Shown: piece by piece, positions 57,416 through 64,000 of the stretch | How the letters are laid out: every line of letters begins with the position of its first letter | Position numbering within the stretch: position 1 is the stretch's first letter | DNA from: SCTD01 sp963781675 | Lineage (GTDB): Bacteria > Actinomycetota > Actinomycetes > Mycobacteriales > SCTD01 | Assembly: GCA_963781675.1 (NCBI GenBank) | Contig: CAWAGF010000007.1 | Coordinates: 1-64,000, forward strand | Reading direction: 5' to 3' | DNA length: 64,000 nucleotides | Position numbers and translations under genes: made by a program | The notes under the pieces: model-generated | What the model was told of the DNA's origin: nothing | The model's database searches: none | The model's input: only the letters and a program-made list of their open reading frames with translations

Positions 57416-58954
57416 TCAGTAGACGAGCTGCGAGGCGCGCTCGGCGAGGTCGAGGACCGGCTGGGGCAGCACGCCGAGGACGACCGTGACGGCCAGGCCG
57501 AGCGCGATGGCGCCGGCGGTGTAGCCGCTCGGCACCGCCACGGTCGGGCCGTCCGGCGCCGGCTCGCTGAAGAACATCAGCACCACGACGCGCGCGTAGA
57601 AGAACGCGGTCACCGCGCTGGCCAGCAGGCCGACGACGACCAGCGCGGTCGCGCCCTCGTCCACGCCGGCCTTGAAGACGGCGTACTTGGCCATGAAGCC
57701 GCTGGTGAGCGGGATGCCGGCGAGGGCGAACAGGAAGAAGGCGAACGTGCCGGCCACCAGCGGGCTCTTGCGGCCGAGGCCCGCCCACTGCGCCAGGTGC
57801 GTCGCCTCGCCGCTGCTGTCGCGGACGAGCGTGACGACGGCGAAGGACGCGAGCGTCGTGAAGCCGTAGGCCAGCAGGTAGAACAGCGTGCCCGCGAGGC
57901 CGTCCTTCGACAACGCGATCACGCCGATCAGGATGAAGCCGGTGTGCGCCACCGAGGAGTAGGCGAGCATCCGCTTCACGTCGGTCTGGGTGACCGCGAG
58001 CAGAGCGCCGATCACCATCGTGAGGATCGCGACCCCCCACATCATCGGGCGCCAGTCCCACTCCGTGCGGCCGAAGCCGACGTAGAGCACGCGGAGCAGC
58101 GCCCCGAAGGCGGCGATCTTCGTGGTCGCGGCCATCATCGCGGTGACCGGCGTCGGGGCGCCCTGGTAGACGTCCGGCGTCCACGCCTGGAACGGCACGG
58201 CGCCGACCTTGAACAGCAGGCCGACCGCGAGCATCGCGAGGCCGGTGAACAGCAGCGCCTCGTTGCTCTGCGCGAGGCCGGTGGCCGTGAACACGTCGCC
58301 GAGGTCCACGCTGCCGGCGTAGCCGTACAGCAGCGCGACGCCGTACAGGAAGAAGGCGGAGGCGAAGGCGCCCAGCAGGAAGTACTTGACGGCGGCCTCC
58401 TGCGAGAGCAGGCGGCGACGGCGGGCGAGGCCGGCCATGAGGTACAGCGGCAGCGACAGGACCTCGAGCGCGATGAACATCAGGATGAGGTTGTTGCAGG
58501 CCGGGAAGAGCATCATCCCGCCGAGGCTGAACATCGCCAGCGGGTAGACCTCGGTCTGCACCTCGGTCGCCTCGGCGAGCATCACGTCCTCGCGGCTGCC
58601 GGGCAGCGTCGAGGCGCGGGCGACGACGGCGCCGCCGGAGGCGTCCAGCGACCGCTCGGACAGCAGCAGGACCGAGGCGAGGCCGAGCACCGCGAGGGTG
58701 CCCTGCAGGAACAGGGTGACGCCGTCGACGGCGACCGCGTCGGCGAAGACGAGCTCATGGGTGCCGGCCAGTGAGATGACCGAGGCGAGCGCGCCGAGCA
58801 GGCCCAGCGCGGCGACGGCGATCTGCAACGCGCGGCGCTTGCCCGCCGGGGCGAACGCCTCGACCAGGACGCCGACCAGCGCGGCGCCGAACACGATCAG
58901 CAGCGGGACGATCGGCCCGTAGGCGAGGTCCGGGGACTGGATGTCGGTGGGCAT
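57416..58954 (-). CDS. nuoN: NADH-quinone oxidoreductase subunit N
   Basis: 512 residues with about 14 membrane helices, an antiporter-like proton-pumping subunit. GVGLLFKVGAVPFQAW-type helix (LLFKVGAVPFQAWTPDVYQG) with key lysines, and VKRMLAYSSVAHTGFILIG are typical. ATG at 58954; 7 bp after nuoM. Confidence 0.95.
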   Translation of the reverse strand: MPTDIQSPDLAYGPIVPLLIVFGAALVGVLVEAFAPAGKRRALQIAVAALGLLGALASVISLAGTHELVFADAVAVDGVTLFLQGTLAVLGLASVLLLSERSLDASGGAVVARASTLPGSREDVMLAEATEVQTEVYPLAMFSLGGMMLFPACNNLILMFIALEVLSLPLYLMAGLARRRRLLSQEAAVKYFLLGAFASAFFLYGVALLYGYAGSVDLGDVFTATGLAQSNEALLFTGLAMLAVGLLFKVGAVPFQAWTPDVYQGAPTPVTAMMAATTKIAAFGALLRVLYVGFGRTEWDWRPMMWGVAILTMVIGALLAVTQTDVKRMLAYSSVAHTGFILIGVIALSKDGLAGTLFYLLAYGFTTLASFAVVTLVRDSSGEATHLAQWAGLGRKSPLVAGTFAFFLFALAGIPLTSGFMAKYAVFKAGVDEGATALVVVGLLASAVTAFFYARVVVLMFFSEPAPDGPTVAVPSGYTAGAIALGLAVTVVLGVLPQPVLDLAERASQLVY

Positions 58955-58961
58955 GTCGTCC

Positions 58962-60686
58962 TCAGCGCTCGACGGCGGTCGGGGCCGGGTCGGAGACGCC
59001 GGCGTCCTGCATGGTGGCGTCCACGGCCGGCGTGATGACGTCGGTCAGCGGCTTCGGGTAGAAGCCGAGGAAGATCATCAGCGCGAGCAGCGGCGCGACG
59101 GCGAGCACCTCGCGCAGGTTCAGGTCGCGCAGCTTCTCGCCGAGGTGGGCGGGCAGGCGCAGCACCCCCTGCATCGTCCGCTGGTAGGCCAGCAGGATGT
59201 AGAGGGCGGCCAGGATGACGCCCAGGGCGGACAGGATCGCGGCCACCGGGTAGCGGGCGAACGTGCCGAGCAGCACGAGGAACTCGCTCACGAACGTCGA
59301 CAGCCCCGGCAGCGCCAGCGAGGAGAGGCCGGCGACGAGGAACGTCCCGGCCAGCACCGGCGCGACGTTCGCGACGCCGGAGTAGTCGGCGGTCATCCGC
59401 GTGCGGCCGCGCACGATGAGGAAGCCGATGACGAGGAACAGCGCGCCGGTCGAGAGGCCGTGGTTGACCATGTAGAGCACGGCGCCGGTCTGCGCCTGGC
59501 TGGTGAACGCGAAGACGCCCAGGCCGATGAAGCCGAAGTGCGCGACCGAGGTGTAGGAGACGAGCCGCTTCAGGTCCTTCTGGCCCATCGCGAGCAACGC
59601 GCCGTACAGGATGCCGATGACGCACAGCACGATGACGTACGGGCCGAGGATGCGGCTGGCCTCCGGGAACAGCGGCAGGCAGTAGCGCAGGAAGCCGAAG
59701 GTGCCGACCTTGTCGAGCACGCCGACCAGCAGCACGGCGCCGCCGACGGGCGCCTCGGCACCGGCGTCGGGCAGCCAGGTGTGGAACGGGAACAGCGGCG
59801 CCTTGATGGCGAAGGCGATGAAGAAGCCGCTGAACAGCGCGATCTGCACCGGCGTCGTGATCTCCAGCTCGGTGAGCTGCTCGAAGGCGAAGGTGCCCTC
59901 CCCCTGGCTGGCGGACACGACGTAGAGGCCGATGACCGCGGCGAGCATGAGCAACCCGCCGACCAGGCTGTAGAGCAGGAACTTCACCGCGGCGTAGGAG
60001 CGGCGCGGGCCGCCGTAGCTCCCGATGAGGAAGTACATCGGGATGAGCATCGCCTCGAAGAAGACGTAGAACAGGAAGACGTCGGTCGCCGCGAAGACGC
60101 CGATCATCATCGTCTCGAGCACGAGCAGCAGGGCGAAGAACGTCTTGACGCTCCGCTTGCGCGGCGGGTCGAGCGGCGGCACCGCGTTGGGGTTCGCGGC
60201 GTCCTGCGCGGGGCGCTCGAGCACCGCGGTGGCGCCACCGGTGCGGGCGGCGCCGTCGACCAGGCCACCCACGTCGGCGGAGCTCGCTGCGCCCTGGTCG
60301 GCGTCCATCGTGCGGGCGGCGGCACCGCGGGCCACGCCGGCGGTGTCCTGCTCGGACTGCGGGTCCGCGTCGTACCAGCTGGCCAGCACGACGACCGGGA
60401 CGAGCACGGCGATCAGCGCGATGAGCACGAGGGCGATGCCGTCGACGCCGACGGCGTACTGGACGCCGAACGCCGGGATCCAGTCGTGCGCCTGCTGGAA
60501 CTGGAAGCGGTCGCCCTGCGGGTCGAACTGCGCGCACATCACGATGGTCAGCGCGAGCACGACGAGCGAGGTGAGCAGCGCGACCTGCTTGGCGAGCAGG
60601 TCACGGCCGCGCGGGAGCAGCACGACGACCAGCGCACCCGCCAGCGGGACGAGGCCGAGGACGGTCAGCCAGGGCGTGTCGCTCAT
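58962..60686 (-). CDS. nuoM: NADH-quinone oxidoreductase subunit M, with large loop insertion
   Basis: 574 residues, an antiporter-like subunit with IKAPLFPFHTWLPDAGAEAP and LKRLVSYTSVAHFGFIGLG. Between the helix ending VVVLASWY and the next (KTFFALLLVLETMM), about 70 polar residues (approximately 105-178, Ala/Asp/Gly-rich) are inserted; typical NuoM has a short loop here. The ATG overlaps the nuoL stop by 4 nt. Confidence 0.95.
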   Translation of the reverse strand: MSDTPWLTVLGLVPLAGALVVVLLPRGRDLLAKQVALLTSLVVLALTIVMCAQFDPQGDRFQFQQAHDWIPAFGVQYAVGVDGIALVLIALIAVLVPVVVLASWYDADPQSEQDTAGVARGAAARTMDADQGAASSADVGGLVDGAARTGGATAVLERPAQDAANPNAVPPLDPPRKRSVKTFFALLLVLETMMIGVFAATDVFLFYVFFEAMLIPMYFLIGSYGGPRRSYAAVKFLLYSLVGGLLMLAAVIGLYVVSASQGEGTFAFEQLTELEITTPVQIALFSGFFIAFAIKAPLFPFHTWLPDAGAEAPVGGAVLLVGVLDKVGTFGFLRYCLPLFPEASRILGPYVIVLCVIGILYGALLAMGQKDLKRLVSYTSVAHFGFIGLGVFAFTSQAQTGAVLYMVNHGLSTGALFLVIGFLIVRGRTRMTADYSGVANVAPVLAGTFLVAGLSSLALPGLSTFVSEFLVLLGTFARYPVAAILSALGVILAALYILLAYQRTMQGVLRLPAHLGEKLRDLNLREVLAVAPLLALMIFLGFYPKPLTDVITPAVDATMQDAGVSDPAPTAVER

Positions 60687-62662
60687 GCTCCCAGCCTCAC
60701 GACGAGCAGGGCGGCGACCACGAGAGCAGCTCCTCCGAACATGGACAGGGCGTAGGACCGGACGAACCCGTTCTGCCAGCGGCGCAGGCGGCCGGAGCCG
60801 CCGCCGATGCCGGCCGCGAGGCCGTGCACCGCGCCGTCGATCCCGCGGTTGTCCACGTAGACCAGGGCGCGGGTGAGGTACTGCCCGGGGCGCATGAGCA
60901 CGCTCTCGTTGAGCGCGTCGAAGTAGAGGTTCCTGCGGGCCGCGACGGTCAGCGCGCTGACCGCGACCGGGGCCGTGGTCGGCACCGGCTTCCTGACGTA
61001 CTGCAGGTAGGCCACGAGCACGCCGAGCGCGCTGACAGCCGTGACGATGAGCGTCAGGACGATCGGCTCGAGCACGTGGTCCTCCTCCTCGCTGCCGAGC
61101 ACCGGCGCGAGGAAGCGCTGCAGGTCGGCCACGTGCACGAGCACGAAGCCGCTGATGACCGAGCCGATCGCGAGCACGACCATCGGCCCCGTCATGACGG
61201 CCGGGGACTCGTGCGGGTGCACGTCCTCGGTCCACCGCTTCGGGCCGAAGAACGTCATGATCATCATGCGGGTCATGTAGAAGCCGGTGACGCCGGCGAT
61301 GGCGATGGCGGTCAGGCCGAAGGCCCAGCCGCGTGCGCCGCCCTGGTCGAGGGCGTGCTCGATGATGAGGTCCTTGGAGAAGAAGCCGGCGAACAGCGGG
61401 AAGCCGATGATCGCCAGGTAGCCCGCGGTCATGCAGGCGAAGGTCACCGGCATCTCCTTGCGCAGCCCGCCGAAGCGCCGCATGTCGACCTGGTCGTCCA
61501 TGCCGTGCATGACCGAGCCGGCCGACAGGAACATGCAGGCCTTGAAGAAGCCGTGCGTGAGCAGGTGCAGGATCGCGACCGCCGCGGCGCCGGGGATGGC
61601 GACCGCGAGGAACATGTAGCCGATCTGGCTGACCGTCGAGTAGGCCAGCACCTTCTTGATGTCGTCGTAGACGCAGCCGATGACGGCGCCGATGACGAGC
61701 GTGATCGCGCCGATGATGCCGACGACCAGGCGCGCGGTGTCGCTCACCTCGTACAGCGGCAGCGAGCGGGCGATCAGGTAGACGCCGGCGGTGACCATCG
61801 TCGCGGCGTGGATGAGCGCGGACACCGGCGTCGGGCCGGCCATGGCGTCCGGCAGCCAGGTGTGCAGCGGGAACTGGCCGCTCTTGCCGCAGGCGCCGAG
61901 CAGCAGCATCAGGCCGATCGCGGTGGCGGTGCCTGCCGTCAGCAGCTCGGCCTGCTCGAAGACGCCGGTGAACTGCGTCGTGCCGAGCGCGGCGAACATC
62001 AGGAAGATCGCGATGAGCAGGCCGACGTCGCCGACCCGGTTCATGATGAACGCCTTCTTGGCGGCCGTCGCGTACGCCGGGACGTAGAACCAGAACGAGA
62101 TCAGCAGGTAGGACGCGAGGCCGACGCCCTCCCAGCCGAGGAACAGCGCGAGGTAGCTGTCACCGAGGACGAGCACGAGCATCGCCGCGACGAACAGGTT
62201 CAGGTAGGCGAAGAACAGCCGGCGGCGCGGGTCGTGCGCCATGTAGCCGAGCGAGTAGACGTGGATGAGGAACCCGACGCCGGTGATGAGCAGCACGAAG
62301 GTCGCCGACAGCGGGTCGAGCAGCAGGCCGAAGTCGACCTGCAGCGCGTTGACCGGCACCCACGAGTAGAGCTGCAGGTCGGCGGTGCGGTCGTCCAGGC
62401 CGAGCAGTGCGGCGAACGCGACCAGCCCGTAGAGGAAGGACGCGCCGCACGCCGCGATGGCGAGGTACGGGCCCCAGCTGTTGGTGCGCCTGCCGCCGAG
62501 CAGCAGGACCGCGGCGCCGGCCAGCGGCAGCGCGACGAGCAGCCAGAGCAGCTCGAGCGAGCCGCTGGCGGCGGCGTAGTCCCCCGTGGGCAGGGGCACG
62601 GCCGGGGCCTCGCTGGCGAGCACGGACTCCGTGCGCACGACGGCGTCCAGGAGCAGGCTCAC
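60683..62662 (-). CDS. nuoL: NADH-quinone oxidoreductase subunit L
   Basis: 659 residues, the largest antiporter-like subunit, with the long lateral helix at its end. It contains GWEGVGLASYLLISFWF, GKSGQFPLHTWLPDAMAGPT, and VLAYSTVSQIGYMFLAV. It pumps protons during NADH oxidation. Start GTG at 62662; an 83-bp gap with no gene separates it from nuoK. Confidence 0.95.
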   Translation of the reverse strand: MSLLLDAVVRTESVLASEAPAVPLPTGDYAAASGSLELLWLLVALPLAGAAVLLLGGRRTNSWGPYLAIAACGASFLYGLVAFAALLGLDDRTADLQLYSWVPVNALQVDFGLLLDPLSATFVLLITGVGFLIHVYSLGYMAHDPRRRLFFAYLNLFVAAMLVLVLGDSYLALFLGWEGVGLASYLLISFWFYVPAYATAAKKAFIMNRVGDVGLLIAIFLMFAALGTTQFTGVFEQAELLTAGTATAIGLMLLLGACGKSGQFPLHTWLPDAMAGPTPVSALIHAATMVTAGVYLIARSLPLYEVSDTARLVVGIIGAITLVIGAVIGCVYDDIKKVLAYSTVSQIGYMFLAVAIPGAAAVAILHLLTHGFFKACMFLSAGSVMHGMDDQVDMRRFGGLRKEMPVTFACMTAGYLAIIGFPLFAGFFSKDLIIEHALDQGGARGWAFGLTAIAIAGVTGFYMTRMMIMTFFGPKRWTEDVHPHESPAVMTGPMVVLAIGSVISGFVLVHVADLQRFLAPVLGSEEEDHVLEPIVLTLIVTAVSALGVLVAYLQYVRKPVPTTAPVAVSALTVAARRNLYFDALNESVLMRPGQYLTRALVYVDNRGIDGAVHGLAAGIGGGSGRLRRWQNGFVRSYALSMFGGAALVVAALLVVRLGA

Positions 62663-62745
62663 CGGTCAGCTCCGCTGATGGGCAGCACGGGTCGGTCCTC
62701 GTCCTCTGTCGTGACGCGGCGGGTCAGGGCCGCGTGCGGGGGTGT

Positions 62746-63045
62746 CTAGTACTTGAGCAGGTTGGCGTCGTCGACCGAGGCCGACCGGCGGCTGCGGAAG
62801 ATGCTCATGATGATCGCGAGCCCTACCACGACCTCCGCGGCGGCCACGACCATGACGAAGAACGCCATGACCTGGCCGTCGAGGGTGCCGGTCGTCCGGC
62901 TGAAGGTCACCAGGGTCAGGTTGACCGAGTTGAGCATCAGCTCCACGCTCATGAACACCAGGATGGCGTTGCGGCGCAGCAGCACGCCGAGCCCGCCGAT
63001 GGTGAACAGCAGCGCCGCGAGCAGCAGGTAGTACGACTCGTTCAC
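62746..63045 (-). CDS. nuoK: NADH-quinone oxidoreductase subunit K
   Basis: 99 residues, three membrane helices, with the two membrane-embedded Glu typical of NuoK (SVELMLNSVNLTLV, AAAEVVVGLAI). The GTG at 63045 overlaps nuoJ by 4 nt and gives the normal length; upstream in-frame sequence has no homology. Confidence 0.95.
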   Translation of the reverse strand: MNESYYLLLAALLFTIGGLGVLLRRNAILVFMSVELMLNSVNLTLVTFSRTTGTLDGQVMAFFVMVVAAAEVVVGLAIIMSIFRSRRSASVDDANLLKY

Positions 63046-63794
63046 GACTGGACCGTGCCCTCGTTGGTCTGGCCGCCGGACGTCGACTCGAGGATCGGGC
63101 TGACGCTGTCCTTGGCCTCGCTGCCGTCGGGCAGCAGGGCGGGCGTGGCGGTCGACTGGTGGCCGGCGAAGACGCCGGGGCCGGGCAGCGGGAACGGGTG
63201 GTCGCTGGCGAACCGCTGGCGGGCCATCTCGCGCTGCGTCGCCTTCGGGGTGGTGCGCTCCTTGTGCGCCAGCACCATCGCGCCGAGCGCGGCGGTGATG
63301 AGCAGCGCGCTCGTCACCTCGAAGGCGAACAGGTAGTCGGTGAAGAGCAGTCGGGCGATGCCGACGACGTTGCCCTCCTCGTTGGCGGTGTCCAGGCCGA
63401 CCGAGGCGACCGTGCCGTCGTCGCCCACGACCGCGCCGGCGATCGTGCCCATGAGCAGGGCCGCGAAGCCCAGCCCCACGACCATCGCCAGCACGCGGTG
63501 GCCGCGCAGGGTCTCGATGAGCGAGTCGCTCGAGTCGACGCCGACGAGCATCAGCACGAACAGGAACAGCATGAGGATCGCGCCCGTGTAGACGATGACC
63601 TGCACGGCGGCGAGGAACGGCGCGTCCTGAGCGGCGTAGAGGCCGGCCAGGCTGAGCATCACGCCGGCCAGGAACAGCGCGGCGTGCACGGCGTTGCGCG
63701 ACAGCACCATCATCAGCGCGGCGATCGCGGCGAGCGGGCCGAGCACCCAGAAGGTGATGGCCTCGCCGGTGGAGGTGGCGGCGAGCACGGTCAC
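63042..63794 (-). CDS. nuoJ: NADH-quinone oxidoreductase subunit J
   Basis: 250 residues, five membrane helices with the core QVIVYTGAILMLFLFVLMLV. A polar C-terminal extension of about 75 residues follows. The GTG overlaps the nuoI stop by 4 nt. Confidence 0.94.
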   Translation of the reverse strand: MTVLAATSTGEAITFWVLGPLAAIAALMMVLSRNAVHAALFLAGVMLSLAGLYAAQDAPFLAAVQVIVYTGAILMLFLFVLMLVGVDSSDSLIETLRGHRVLAMVVGLGFAALLMGTIAGAVVGDDGTVASVGLDTANEEGNVVGIARLLFTDYLFAFEVTSALLITAALGAMVLAHKERTTPKATQREMARQRFASDHPFPLPGPGVFAGHQSTATPALLPDGSEAKDSVSPILESTSGGQTNEGTVQS

Positions 63795-64000
63795 CGGTCC
63801 ACCGCCTGCGGGTCGCCGGCACGGGAGCTCGCGGGGTCGAGCCGTCCCTCGACGGCCGCGTCGCCGCCGACCGGCGACGTGCTGTTCGCGGCGCCGACGT
63901 AGTAGTCGGTGTCGGTGTCGCCGAGGCGCATCGGGTGCGGCGGCTGCTCCATGCCGGGCAGCAGCGGCGCGAGCAGCTGCGTCTTGGTGAAGATGAGGTC
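63791..64000 (-). CDS. nuoI: NADH-quinone oxidoreductase subunit I, C-terminal part
   Basis: Only the last 69 residues lie in the window; the gene runs off the right edge. The piece reads DLIFTKTQLLAPLLPGMEQP, then PHPMRLGDTDTDYYVGA, as in the tail of actinobacterial NuoI. Its presence shows the NuoI-like gene at 54833 is an additional copy. Confidence 0.85.
   Translation of the reverse strand, partial: DLIFTKTQLLAPLLPGMEQPPHPMRLGDTDTDYYVGAANSTSPVGGDAAVEGRLDPASSRAGDPQAVDR

Overview
The window is very GC-rich and reads as the chromosome of a high-GC actinobacterium (Actinomycetota). Codon third positions are nearly all G or C, GTG starts are common, and many genes are joined by 4-nt (ATGA/GTGA) or 1-nt (TGATG) start/stop overlaps. 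The gene order is the actinobacterial core: nuo operon, htpX, yajQ, tRNA genes, rpmG, two MaoC-like dehydratases, tRNA-Trp, secE, nusG, rplKA, rplJL, then rpoBC. I cannot name the genus. Almost everything from 64 kb down to 27 kb, and from 27 kb to 2 kb, is transcribed leftwards.

Layout, left to right. 0.2-2.8 kb: a histidine-rich membrane protein with a palindromic operator, a mismatch-specific uracil-DNA glycosylase and two DUF4190-like membrane proteins. 2.9-10.5 kb: rpoC and rpoB with promoter, intergenic hairpin and terminator. 10.6-23.2 kb: one complete mce lipid-import operon (ATPase, two YrbE permeases, six Mce proteins, three Mce-associated proteins) lying between rplL and rpoB. 23.4-27.6 kb: rplL, rplJ (with a leader RNA), rplA, rplK, nusG, secE and tRNA-Trp. 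27.7-46.1 kb: an accessory metabolic block with an aminotransferase, an alpha/beta hydrolase, a Baeyer-Villiger monooxygenase, a patatin, a glycosyltransferase-like protein and a GGDEF protein. The same block holds a seven-gene operon coding for a fused Liv-type ABC transporter, a TetR regulator, an acyl-CoA ligase and a zinc alcohol dehydrogenase. 46.2-49.8 kb: hadB- and hadA-like genes, rpmG, three tRNAs, a FetB-like permease, a STAS protein and yajQ. 49.9-53.8 kb: a sortase-anchored M6-type metalloprotease. 53.9-64 kb: htpX, a paralogous NuoB/NuoC/NuoI trio, a polyprenyl diphosphate synthase (probably for the menaquinone tail), and nuoN, M, L, K, J and the end of nuoI.

How the genes work together. 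The nuo genes and the prenyl synthase serve respiration with menaquinone. The mce operon is a lipid importer. The 30-46 kb block has the parts to import an acid or lipid, activate it to a CoA thioester, and oxidise ketones through an ester to acid plus alcohol; the substrate is unknown.

Caution on sequence quality: seven single-base indels interrupt otherwise well-conserved genes between 1.7 and 32.1 kb, including rpoB, rpoC (twice) and rplJ. Because these genes are essential, most or all of the indels are likely sequence errors, and I annotate those genes across the frameshifts. No insertion sequence, prophage, CRISPR array or rRNA gene was seen.
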